A stretch of 36,601 nt of DNA, taken from Parcubacteria group bacterium Greene0416_36. GTDB taxonomy: Bacteria > Patescibacteriota > Patescibacteriia > VMEV01. Below are positions 16,831 through 25,140 of this stretch, piece by piece. The first letter of the stretch is position 1; the number at the start of each line of letters is the position of its first letter. The notes beneath the pieces were generated by a model. That model searched no databases. It was not told where the DNA came from and saw only the letters and a list, made by a program, of their open reading frames with translations. The DNA is taken from assembly GCA_007375725.1 (NCBI GenBank), contig VMEV01000011.1, positions 1-36,601 of the forward strand, given 5' to 3'. The position numbers and the translations under genes were made by a program.

Positions 16831-18231
16831 ATGATATTTATGCGTCAACACTTCAGTATAATTCAGTCTCTGGCTTTTGTCGAGGAGATCCGGACGAGAT
16901 ATCCGGATTCTTCGATATTTGTGGTGGGCGGGGCGGTGCGGGATGTGATGTTGGCCAAAGGCGGGATACGAGACTGGGATCTGGTGGTTCGAGGTATTCC
17001 GATTGATGAATTAGAGGCCTTGTTAGCAGACTTTGGCAGCGTGGTTTTGGTGGGGAGAAAGTTCGGGGTGTTCAAATTGTCTTTGAGCGACGAGCGTTTC
17101 GCTGATTACCACTTTGATATCGCACTTCCTCGAACAGAGTTTGCACTTTCCGGTTCAGGTCGGAGAAATGATTTTTCGGTGGAGTCCAATCATCTCCTGC
17201 CCATAGAAGACGATCTCTCCCGACGCGACTTCACGATCAATGCCATGGCTTGGGATTTGGGCAGGGAGGCACTAGTGGATCCTTTTGGCGGGCAGAAAGA
17301 TCTCGAAATGAAAACCATCCGGGCGGTGGGGGATCCAGAGACTCGGTTTCGAGAGGATTATACGCGGCTTCTCCGAGCTGTCCGTTTTGCCGCGGTATTG
17401 GGATTTGATGTCGAGGAGAAAACTTCCTTAGCCATGAAAGCCGTGGCCGCGGAAATTTCTCGGTCCGGCGCTATTCCCAAAGAAATGATCGCTCTGGAAT
17501 TTTATAAATCTCTAGCTGCAGATCCCGTACGAACTTTGAAATTATATGATTCCTCGGGTATTTTGCTTGCTGTGTTTCCAGAGCTCGCTAAATATAAAGA
17601 GATAGAGATTGTGCATGGTTTGTCTTTGTGGAATTATACGCTATCCCTACTCTCCAGAGTGGGGAAGAGCCGAGGGGAGCTCCGGAGCGAAGATTTTTTT
17701 GCCGCGGTTCTTTTTGCGCTTCTGCTTCATAGCGGCCGTACTTTGGGCGGAGAAGTTGCTCGTTCGTGGGATCGCCGCATTGATTTCGCGCATGGCTTTT
17801 GCCGCAATTATTGCCTTTCCATGGCTGCCTCGGGCATTGAAGAAAGCGTGACTTGGATGCTCAAAACCTGTCGTTTTTTGGAAGAGGGAGACGGATCCTT
17901 GGCCGAAGCCGAGAAACTATTATTCAGCCCTCATTTTCATTGGCTGGTATTGGCCATTGTTCTGCGAGAAGACTCGCTCCTCAGCATGGAAGTGTCGAGT
18001 TCTCCCTCTCCTTTTTATGCCCGCCTGAGTGCTATTTTACAGAAATTACCGATTGTCGGAGGCGTTTTGCCCCCGAGGCTTGTTGATGGTGATATTTTGA
18101 AAAAAGAACTGGAAATCGAATCAGGGCCGCGCATGAAAGAGTTACTCGCCTCTATTCGGGAAGCCCAACTTCGAGGCAAGTTCAAGAATCAAAAAGACGC
18201 GATTATTTATGCGAAGTCATTAATTAAATAA
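16831..18231 (+). CDS. CCA tRNA nucleotidyltransferase / poly(A) polymerase family protein
   Basis: VVGGAVRDVML…RDWDLVV…DLSRRDFTINAMAWD…DPFGGQKDLE…FREDYTRLLRAVRFAA. Start may be 16831 or 16840. Confidence 0.9.
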   Translation: MIFMRQHFSIIQSLAFVEEIRTRYPDSSIFVVGGAVRDVMLAKGGIRDWDLVVRGIPIDELEALLADFGSVVLVGRKFGVFKLSLSDERFADYHFDIALPRTEFALSGSGRRNDFSVESNHLLPIEDDLSRRDFTINAMAWDLGREALVDPFGGQKDLEMKTIRAVGDPETRFREDYTRLLRAVRFAAVLGFDVEEKTSLAMKAVAAEISRSGAIPKEMIALEFYKSLAADPVRTLKLYDSSGILLAVFPELAKYKEIEIVHGLSLWNYTLSLLSRVGKSRGELRSEDFFAAVLFALLLHSGRTLGGEVARSWDRRIDFAHGFCRNYCLSMAASGIEESVTWMLKTCRFLEEGDGSLAEAEKLLFSPHFHWLVLAIVLREDSLLSMEVSSSPSPFYARLSAILQKLPIVGGVLPPRLVDGDILKKELEIESGPRMKELLASIREAQLRGKFKNQKDAIIYAKSLIK

Positions 18232-18263
18232 GGGGGCTCTTTTTAGAGAGACCCCCATTTTTT
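18232..18263 (+). terminator. terminator hairpin
   Basis: gggggctct tttt agagacccccattttttt. Confidence 0.7.
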
Positions 18264-18326
18264 AGGTAGTTATCGGCAAGTAATCGAGAATTTGAAAAGA
18301 TTGGATTTGTCTGGTTTTCTTAATGT

Positions 18327-19034
18327 CTAGAAAATGTCTTCTTGGTAGATGAGTTCGGGGTTTGGTGTTTCTTGCAATACTTTTTCTTCAAAAATATTGC
18401 ATTCATTGTAATAGTGATTGAAGTGAAAAAAGCACATGGGTAAATATTTGTTTTTTTCTAATTCCACTATGGGGCCATTGGTATGTCGGTTTGTAAATTG
18501 TTTGTAGCTGTGTGTTGCATGGTGCCATGTACATCGTGGAATCGAACATCGAGCTGTCAGGGTGACATCTATGTCGACTATTTTACGGCGGATTATTTCT
18601 AATGGTGTTTGGAAAGGGGTTCCATCCCAGACCAAATTTAATCCTTCAATGGACAGTGGTGCTTCTTTTTTTATTTCTTCTAGTGCGGAACATAAAGCTG
18701 CTGCATTTGTCCAAAATTGGCTTTCACCTATAAAGATACGGTCAATTCTAGCACGTTTTTGGGCGATAGATTTTGAAATCGTTATGATTTCCTCTGGATG
18801 ATTCACCGGAATGGGAATTGATACGTACTCTTGGGGAAAAGTTCGGGATTTGAAGATTTCTGCATGTTTTTTGGTTTCTGGTTTATTTTCGAACCATGGT
18901 TTGAAAATAATGAAACATTGGTCACCTTTTCTTCGCAGGCGCTCAATTTCCATGACCATGTTCCCTGTCTTATCTGAACACATGGGACCTCTATATAAAA
19001 TAGAGGCATTATCAGGAGGTGTTGGGATTTTCAT
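18327..19034 (-). CDS. divergent thymidine-kinase-like protein
   Basis: YRGPMCSDKTGNMVMEIERLRRKGDQCFIIFKP aligns by eye to the TK P-loop region; FIGESQFW, LVWDGTPFQTPLEII and LTARCSIPRC follow the TK order. Confidence 0.6.
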   Translation of the reverse strand: MKIPTPPDNASILYRGPMCSDKTGNMVMEIERLRRKGDQCFIIFKPWFENKPETKKHAEIFKSRTFPQEYVSIPIPVNHPEEIITISKSIAQKRARIDRIFIGESQFWTNAAALCSALEEIKKEAPLSIEGLNLVWDGTPFQTPLEIIRRKIVDIDVTLTARCSIPRCTWHHATHSYKQFTNRHTNGPIVELEKNKYLPMCFFHFNHYYNECNIFEEKVLQETPNPELIYQEDIF

Positions 19035-19122
19035 TTCTTTCCTCTCTAGATAAAAATTTGATTTTAAGCTATAAAGTACACACTAATACGCAGTTAATCA
19101 TGTTTTTAGTTTTGAGGTCAAT

Positions 19123-19896
19123 ATGTCTCCATTAGAGCCAAAAATCATTGCGGAAGAGAAAGATTACTGGGTTGTGGATAAACCCTCGGGTATTGCCGCG
19201 CATCCGGACTCAAAACACCAAGGAAACACAGTGGTTGATTTTTTGCTTCAAAAAGATTCCAAGCTGGCCAAGATCGGGGATGATCCCAGCCGACCTGGCA
19301 TCGTGCATCGTCTGGACTTGGGAGTATCGGGACTGATGGTGGTGGCACGGACTTCCAAATTTTTCAAATTGCTTAAAGCTCAGTTTGGCCACCGCTCCGT
19401 GGAAAAGCGATATTGGGCGCTTGTTCATGGAAAAAATATCGCGGAGGAAGGAGAGATCCATTTCCCAATCGCGCGATCCAGAGGCGATCGTACCCGCATG
19501 GCCGCTTTGCCGGATGTAGAGATTAATACGTCCAATTTGGGAAAAATCGATCATACTTTAGCCCAAGAGGATATCCATTCTCGAGACGCCCTCACTTTAT
19601 TCACGGTCTCTCGTCGCTGGGTCAATTACACATTATTGGATATCGAGATCAAAACTGGCCGCACGCACCAGATTCGGGTCCATATGCAGGCCTTTGGTCA
19701 TCCGGTTGTCGGCGACATGAAATACCGCCTAAGGAAACAGGAAGTCGATACGGATCTTGGCCGATTGTTTTTGCACTCTTATAGACTGGGATTTCAAGAC
19801 GCGAAAGGGAAGCCGGTTATCTTTGAGAGCCCCTTGCCCGAGAAATTGGAGGAGTATTTGAAGGGACTGCGTGGTGAATTAAAAATTAAAAATTAA
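19123..19896 (+). CDS. RluA-family pseudouridine synthase
   Basis: VDKPSGIAAHP, IVHRLDLGVSGLMVVA, GRTHQIRVHMQAFGHPVVGD, LFLHSYRLGF motifs. Confidence 0.9.
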   Translation: MSPLEPKIIAEEKDYWVVDKPSGIAAHPDSKHQGNTVVDFLLQKDSKLAKIGDDPSRPGIVHRLDLGVSGLMVVARTSKFFKLLKAQFGHRSVEKRYWALVHGKNIAEEGEIHFPIARSRGDRTRMAALPDVEINTSNLGKIDHTLAQEDIHSRDALTLFTVSRRWVNYTLLDIEIKTGRTHQIRVHMQAFGHPVVGDMKYRLRKQEVDTDLGRLFLHSYRLGFQDAKGKPVIFESPLPEKLEEYLKGLRGELKIKN

Positions 19897-19972
19897 AAAT
19901 GGAACAATAAATTTGAGGGTCTGTTGGCTGTTCTAATTTTTAATTATTAATTTTGCATTTTTAATTGTTTCT

Positions 19973-20512
19973 ATGTTTCCATCCATCATCACCCTCTCCG
20001 GTGTGCCGGGGTCGGGAAAAAGTACGGCGGCGAGATCGCTGGCTGAGAAATTGGGCTATCAGTATTATGGCGTGAGCGGTTTTTTTCGTGCCATGGCTGT
20101 GGAAAAAGGGATCTCGTTGCTCGAGTTGGGAGCCATGGCAGAGAAAGATCCTACCCTAGACCAAGAAATCGACCGTCGGATGGTGGAATTTGTCAGGTCT
20201 CATCCAAAATCGGTGATCGATGGCCGGATCGCCGGATGGATTCTCCGCCAAGAGCAGATTCCCTCATACAATATTCTACTCGGAGCCAGCCTTGAAATCC
20301 GCGCCCAGCGTGTGTCTTTGCGCGAAAATAAGCCTTATCCAGAGGCTTTGGCCGAGACTGAAATGCGGCAGAAGAATGAGAGGAATCGTTACAGGAGGGG
20401 TTATAATATTGACATTGACGATAAATCCGTCTATGATTTACTCGTTATTACGGATCGATTGAAGCCTAATGAGGTGGTCGATACGATTATGGAGAAAATG
20501 AATAAATTATAA
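19973..20512 (+). CDS. cytidylate kinase-like NMP kinase
   Basis: [71 protein letters not shown]. Confidence 0.8.
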   Translation: MFPSIITLSGVPGSGKSTAARSLAEKLGYQYYGVSGFFRAMAVEKGISLLELGAMAEKDPTLDQEIDRRMVEFVRSHPKSVIDGRIAGWILRQEQIPSYNILLGASLEIRAQRVSLRENKPYPEALAETEMRQKNERNRYRRGYNIDIDDKSVYDLLVITDRLKPNEVVDTIMEKMNKL

Positions 20513-20516
20513 TTTT

Positions 20517-20870
20517 ATGGCAAAAGCACAAGCATTAAGTGTTATCGCGCGAGAAGAAGTCGCTTCTGGAATGACTATTCGTATTCACCAGAAAATCAAA
20601 GAAGAGGCGGTAGTGGGCAAGAAAGGAAAAGGGGAAGAAGCCAAGGAACGCATGCAGATTTTTGAAGGTTTGGTCATCGCCCGCCGAGGCGCCGGACAAT
20701 CCGCCTCCATCACCGTTCGAAAAATCGCCGAGGGCGTGGGAGTAGAAATGATTTTCCCTTTGTATATGCCTGCTATCGAAAAAATAGAAAAAGTGAAGGA
20801 ATCTAAGGTTCGACGATCCAAGCTCTATTTCATGAGGGATAATCCAAAGAAACTTAAGGATCTGGTTTAG
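20517..20870 (+). CDS. rplS: 50S ribosomal protein L19
   Basis: [11 protein letters not shown]…[64 protein letters not shown]. Confidence 0.93.
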   Translation: MAKAQALSVIAREEVASGMTIRIHQKIKEEAVVGKKGKGEEAKERMQIFEGLVIARRGAGQSASITVRKIAEGVGVEMIFPLYMPAIEKIEKVKESKVRRSKLYFMRDNPKKLKDLV

Positions 20871-20889
20871 TTGTTTGGACTATTCGGAA

Positions 20890-20949
20890 AGAGGAGAATT
20901 TTTTTGTAGGGACGTTGCATTCAACGTCCCTACAAAAAAATTCTCCTCT
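20890..20949. terminator. very long perfect hairpin downstream of rplS (terminator and/or palindromic repeat)
   Basis: agaggagaatttttttgtagggacgttg-catt-caacgtccctacaaaaaaattctcctct, 28-bp perfect stem. Confidence 0.85.
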
Positions 20950-21007
20950 AGTTTTTTTGGGGAGGCCTTTATTTTTTCATTTAGAATTGGTAATTTTGTT
21001 CATGTTA

Positions 21008-21089
21008 GCTGGGGTGGTGGAATTGGTAGACACACAGGCTTGAGGGGCCTGCGGGGCAACCCGTAAGAGTTCAAATCTCTTCCTCAGCA
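21008..21089 (+). tRNA. tRNA-Leu (GAG)
   Basis: Acceptor GCTGGGG/CCTCAGC, anticodon arm CAGGC-TTGAGGG-GCCTG, long variable arm CGGGGCAACCCG, T-arm GTTCAAATC; no encoded full CCA. Confidence 0.93.
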
Positions 21090-21102
21090 CCGAAGCAAAA
21101 TA

Positions 21103-21179
21103 GGATGTTTAGCTCAGCTGGTTAGAGCGTCTCGTTTACACCGAGAAGGTCTGGGGTTCGATCCCTCAAACATCCACCA
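21103..21179 (+). tRNA. tRNA-Val (TAC)
   Basis: Acceptor GGATGTT/AACATCC, anticodon arm TCTCG-TTTACAC-CGAGA, T-loop GTTCGATCC, followed by ACCA. Confidence 0.93.
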
Positions 21180-21330
21180 CTTCGCTCTTTTGCGATAGCA
21201 AAAAGGAGCTAAGTGTCCCGCGAAGCCGCAGGCGTAGTGGGACTTGTGTCAGAGATATTTACATGTCGCAAAAGAGCTTCGCGGTGCAAGCACCCTGAAG
21301 AGGACAAATATCATTAAGGAGGAATAGTAT

Positions 21331-21624
21331 ATGTCCATTCTAGTAGGCTTTATTTTAGCGCTCGTCGGTTTTGTCTTCGTTTGGAAGTCCGAGGGCTTTT
21401 ATGAATTCTTTGGTACCGTGGATTTTGCCGAGCAGTATTTGGGCACATCCGGAGGGAGCCGGTTTTTCTATAAGCTTCTGGGCCTTGCCATCATTTTCGT
21501 GGGATTCATGATCATGACGGGACTCCACACCGGGGTCGGGCAGTGGATGGGCAAGACATTCTTTGGTGCCTACACTCCGCCGTCCGAGGAAAGCGTGAAA
21601 AAAGCCGCGGAACCGGATTTTTAG
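21331..21624 (+). CDS. small two-TM membrane protein, unknown function
   Basis: 97-aa ORF with RBS-like aaggagg upstream and two hydrophobic segments. Confidence 0.7.
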   Translation: MSILVGFILALVGFVFVWKSEGFYEFFGTVDFAEQYLGTSGGSRFFYKLLGLAIIFVGFMIMTGLHTGVGQWMGKTFFGAYTPPSEESVKKAAEPDF

Positions 21625-21628
21625 GTTG

Positions 21629-21696
21629 TAGCTTTTTAGCTTCGTTAGTAAACAATAAAACATAGAATGTTTTTTCCTAATGAAGCTAAAAAGCTA
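21629..21696. repeat. palindromic intergenic element with AGCTAAAAAGCT-type arms
   Basis: TAGCTTTTTAGCTTCGTTAG / CTAATGAAGCTAAAAAGCTA, 19/20 inverted match. Confidence 0.8.
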
Positions 21697-21720
21697 AAGA
21701 AGCTAATTTCCTAGCTATAT

Positions 21721-21793
21721 GGGCTTATAGCTCAGCTGGTAGAGCACCTGCTTTGCAAGCAGGGGGTCGAGAGTTCGAGTCTCTCTGAGTCCA
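21721..21793 (+). tRNA. tRNA-Ala (TGC)
   Basis: GGGCTTA acceptor, CCTGC-TTTGCAA-GCAGG anticodon arm, GAGAGTTCGAGTCTCTC T-arm. Confidence 0.93.
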
Positions 21794-21877
21794 CCCCACT
21801 ACGTTGCCATCGCTACGCTCATAGGCGAGCTACGCGGGGCGCGCCCCACCTGACTTTTTTGTTGGGAATGGGCCATA

Positions 21878-21912
21878 AAAAAATAGGCAAAAGTTGTTTT
21901 TTGTCTATTTTT
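21878..21912. terminator. possible terminator hairpin
   Basis: aaaaataggcaaaa / ttttttgtctattttt. Confidence 0.5.
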
Positions 21913-22050
21913 GATATAAAAGTTTGTAATTTAATTTTTGTTTTTTTTGCATATACTTGCTTTTTTTTGTCAAAAACGATAATTTGACGGGTTGTTTATG
22001 GTTTAGAGATCAGTCTTTAGTTTGTTTTTTATACAAAGGAGTTCTTTATC

Positions 22051-22326
22051 ATGCAGACTACAGAAAATGCCAAAACGTGGGTGAGGGTGGTGAGAGAATC
22101 CAAAAAGGTGAGAGTATATCTCCAATCAAGAGGACTGTCCAAGCAATATCAATCGAGAAAGAGGCATATTGTTTTGGGTCGCCGTTTGGTTACCAGGCGG
22201 TATATTAAGGGGGAACTTACCCTGTATTTTCGAATCAACAGGCAGTTTCGAGCATTGTGTTTTCTTGAGGAAGGTCGAATATTGGAGGTATATGAGATTT
22301 ATAATCACCAAAAAAAATTAAGATGA
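22051..22326 (+). CDS. small basic protein, possible RelE/HigB-fold protein
   Basis: Strong RBS (caaaggagttctttatcATG); C-terminal KGELTLYFRINRQFRALCFLEEGRILEVYEIYNHQKKL resembles RelE/HigB cores. Confidence 0.5.
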   Translation: MQTTENAKTWVRVVRESKKVRVYLQSRGLSKQYQSRKRHIVLGRRLVTRRYIKGELTLYFRINRQFRALCFLEEGRILEVYEIYNHQKKLR

Positions 22327-22346
22327 GTGGGGGGGCTTTAGCTTCT

Positions 22347-22375
22347 AAATCAGTGCCGAATGGACACTGATTTTT
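22347..22375 (+). terminator. terminator hairpin
   Basis: aaatcagtg ccgaatgga cactgattttttt. Confidence 0.85.
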
Positions 22376-22393
22376 TTGTGGGGGCCATTTGCG

Positions 22394-22414
22394 ATATACC
22401 CCCAGGGGGTATAT
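22394..22414. promoter_or_regulatory. CsoR-type operator
   Basis: Perfect 21-bp palindrome ATATACCCCC-A-GGGGGTATAT, 11 bp upstream of the csoR-like ORF. Confidence 0.85.
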
Positions 22415-22425
22415 ACTGAAATTAT

Positions 22426-22701
22426 ATGAAATATATGCAAGATCAAACAAAAAAACAATTGATGCGCCGCTTGAAGATTATCGAAGGGCAAGTGAGGGGG
22501 CTACATGAAATGATAGAGAAAGAGACGTATTGCATCGATGTTATTACGCAAACGTCAGCAACAAAGCAGGCATTGTGCAATGTAGAAGATTTGCTTTTGG
22601 AGAATCATTTGGGTACTTGCTTACTTCGACAAATTGAATCGGGCAATACAAAAAAAGCGAAAGATGAAATTCTCAAGGTGTATAAGCTTAAAAGAAAATA
22701 A
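22426..22701 (+). CDS. csoR: CsoR/FrmR-family metal-sensing repressor (copper type by ligand pattern)
   Basis: MRRLKIIEGQVRGLHEMIEKETYCIDVITQTSATKQALCNVEDLLLENHLGTCL carries the C…H…C ligand pattern of Cu(I)-CsoR. Confidence 0.9.
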   Translation: MKYMQDQTKKQLMRRLKIIEGQVRGLHEMIEKETYCIDVITQTSATKQALCNVEDLLLENHLGTCLLRQIESGNTKKAKDEILKVYKLKRK

Positions 22702-22702
22702 T

Positions 22703-24994
22703 ATGTCCTCTCATACCTATAAAATCAAAGGCATGCACTGCGCCTCATGCGCGGCCACGCTTGAAAAAGCTTTCAAAAAAACAGAAGGAGTGACTTCTGC
22801 GGAAGTGAATTATGGAACCGAGACAGCCAAGCTCGGCTATGACGATACAAAAATAACTCCGGATTATCTCTTAAAAAAAATTGAGCCGCTGGGCTATTCT
22901 TTGATTATTCCAACGGCTGGAGAGATGGGCATGTCGGAGAGCGAACATGCCGCTCATCTGGGAATCGGCCAATCGAAAAAGGAGAAGATTGAGGAACTTA
23001 GCGTATTCAAAAGAAAGGTCATGTCAGTTATTCCGCTAGCCGCATTCAGCCTTTTTGTGATGGGGTGGGATATCTTGGCTCAGTTTAATATAATTTCTGC
23101 AGCTCCTGAAATGTGGAGAGAATTTTTCCATCATCTGTTTCCGATTTTTGCCACTTATACTTTATTTATCGTCGGTCAGCCTTATCTTGTCGGCATTTAT
23201 CGTTTTTTGCGCTCTGGAAGTGCCAATATGGATACCCTCATCGGCATTGGGACTTTGGCCGCTTTTATCTATAGTTTTATTGTTTCAGCTTTCGAGGAGC
23301 CCCTGCGATCTTTTATTAATGTCGAGCATACTTACTATGATGTGACCATTGTGGTTATTGCTTTTATTACCTTGGGTAAATATCTAGAGGCCAAAAGCAA
23401 GCTCAAAACTGGAGATGCCATCGAAAAATTGCTGGGTCTTCAGGTAAAAACTGCGCTTGTGGTGCTCCATAATAAAGAGATGGAGATTCCGATTGGCGAG
23501 GTCGCAAAAGGAGATATCCTGATCGTCAAGCCGGGCGGAAAAATTCCGGTGGATGGAGTGATTATCGAAGGAACGCCCTTTATAGACGAGGCGATGGTAA
23601 CAGGGGAGCCAATGCCGGCCCAAAAGCATGAGGGAGATGGGGTTATTGCCGGAACTCTAAACACTACGGGTGTATTTACTTTCAAGGCAACCAAGGTGGG
23701 GTCGGAAACCCTTCTTTCTCACATCATTCAAATGGTCAGCCAGGCGCAGGCCAGCAAGGCGCCTATTCAGGCCCTAGCAGATAAAATATCAGCAGTATTT
23801 GTACCCATTGTACTTGTTTTGTCGGTCTTATCGCTTTTGGCCTGGCTGATTGTGGGAACTGAGTATTTAGGGTTTTCTCAGGCGCTTTCTTATGGGTTGG
23901 TTTCTTTTGTAGGGATTCTTGTTATCGCTTGCCCTTGCGCGTTAGGTTTGGCCACGCCTACCGCGATTATTGTCGGCGTGGGCAAAGGGGCCCGCGAAGG
24001 AATCTTAGTCAAAGATGCCGCTACTCTTGAAAAGCTCCATAAGGTTGATGTTGTTGTGGTGGATAAGACGGGGACGATTACAAAGGGCAAGCCAGAGTTG
24101 GTTTCCATCAATGCTTTGAATGGAATCCGAGAAAAGGAATTGATTTCTATCCTTGCTTCGCTGGAAGCTCAATCAGAACATCCTATTGCCCATGCGATTG
24201 TTTCATACGCCCAAAAAAATAAGCTGGAAATCTTGCCGGTCAAGCAATTTGAAATCATCAAAGGAATGGGATTGAAAGGCAAAATTGGAAATATTGAATA
24301 CTTCGCTGGAAACGCGAAATTTTTAGAAAATTTGAGCCTGAATATAGAGAAAAAATCATTTGAAAAAGATACTCTTGAAGGCAAAACCCCGGTGATTTTG
24401 GCCACAAAAGACAAAATATTGGGAATCGTCATGGTGGCGGATGCTCTCAAGAGCGAAGCTAAAGAGGCGGTATCGAAACTCCACAAACTCGGCATCAGGG
24501 TCATTATGGCTACGGGAGACGACAAAAATACCGCGCGTTATATTGCCAGTCAAGCGGGAATTGATGAGTTTGTGGCCGAAGTGCTGCCTGCCGATAAATT
24601 GCTGAAGATTAAGGAATTGCAGTCAAAGGGATTCATTGTGGCTATGGCGGGGGATGGAGTGAATGATGCGCCGGCGCTCGCTCAGGCTGACGTGGGGATC
24701 GCCATGTCAACCGGAACGGATGTTGCCATCGAATCCGCAGGCATTACTCTCTTGAACGGTGATATTTCCAAGCTGGTAAAGGCCATTCGCCTTTCAAAGT
24801 TCACCATGCGCGGCATCCGGCAGAATTTATTTTGGGCATTTATTTATAATATAATTGGCATTCCTCTTGCGGGGGGAGCTTTGTATCCGATTTTCGGCTG
24901 GCTTTTAAATCCAATATTTGCGGGATTGGCCATGGCTTTTTCAAGCGTCTCGGTTGTATCTAATTCTCTTCGGCTCAAATCTAAAAAATTATAA
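22703..24994 (+). CDS. copA: copper-translocating P1B-type ATPase
   Basis: N-terminal GMHCASC HMA motif, IACPCALGLATP, DKTGTITKGKP, GDGVNDAPALAQADVGIAM. Start taken at ATG 22703 rather than 22634. Confidence 0.93.
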   Translation: MSSHTYKIKGMHCASCAATLEKAFKKTEGVTSAEVNYGTETAKLGYDDTKITPDYLLKKIEPLGYSLIIPTAGEMGMSESEHAAHLGIGQSKKEKIEELSVFKRKVMSVIPLAAFSLFVMGWDILAQFNIISAAPEMWREFFHHLFPIFATYTLFIVGQPYLVGIYRFLRSGSANMDTLIGIGTLAAFIYSFIVSAFEEPLRSFINVEHTYYDVTIVVIAFITLGKYLEAKSKLKTGDAIEKLLGLQVKTALVVLHNKEMEIPIGEVAKGDILIVKPGGKIPVDGVIIEGTPFIDEAMVTGEPMPAQKHEGDGVIAGTLNTTGVFTFKATKVGSETLLSHIIQMVSQAQASKAPIQALADKISAVFVPIVLVLSVLSLLAWLIVGTEYLGFSQALSYGLVSFVGILVIACPCALGLATPTAIIVGVGKGAREGILVKDAATLEKLHKVDVVVVDKTGTITKGKPELVSINALNGIREKELISILASLEAQSEHPIAHAIVSYAQKNKLEILPVKQFEIIKGMGLKGKIGNIEYFAGNAKFLENLSLNIEKKSFEKDTLEGKTPVILATKDKILGIVMVADALKSEAKEAVSKLHKLGIRVIMATGDDKNTARYIASQAGIDEFVAEVLPADKLLKIKELQSKGFIVAMAGDGVNDAPALAQADVGIAMSTGTDVAIESAGITLLNGDISKLVKAIRLSKFTMRGIRQNLFWAFIYNIIGIPLAGGALYPIFGWLLNPIFAGLAMAFSSVSVVSNSLRLKSKKL

Positions 24995-25008
24995 TTAACT
25001 TCAATCAT

Positions 25009-25140
25009 ATGTGGAACATGATGACAAATATAGGAAGTTTTTGTGGAGTGGGAATGCTGGGTGGGATTGTTATCAGCGCGCTTATTATCGTAGTTTTGGT
25101 TTTGCTTATTATATGGCTATGGAAACAAATCCAAAAATAG
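25009..25140 (+). CDS. 43-aa single-TM peptide in the copper operon (below ORF-track cutoff)
   Basis: MWNMMTNIGSFCGVGMLGGIVISALIIVVLVLLIIWLWKQIQK*, a clean hydrophobic helix with polar ends, overlapping the start of the next gene. Confidence 0.6.
   Translation: MWNMMTNIGSFCGVGMLGGIVISALIIVVLVLLIIWLWKQIQK

Noticed and set aside
22634-22702. Upstream start of the copA ORF at 22634
   Set aside because: Overlaps the csoR 3' end by ~68 bp and adds a non-HMA peptide; ATG 22703 leads straight into MSSHTYKIKGMHCASC.
25011-25112. GTG start at 25011 for the HMA-SafE protein
   Set aside because: The extension is out of frame with the better supported TM micropeptide and resembles no signal or domain; ATG 25113/25119 starts just before the HMA domain.
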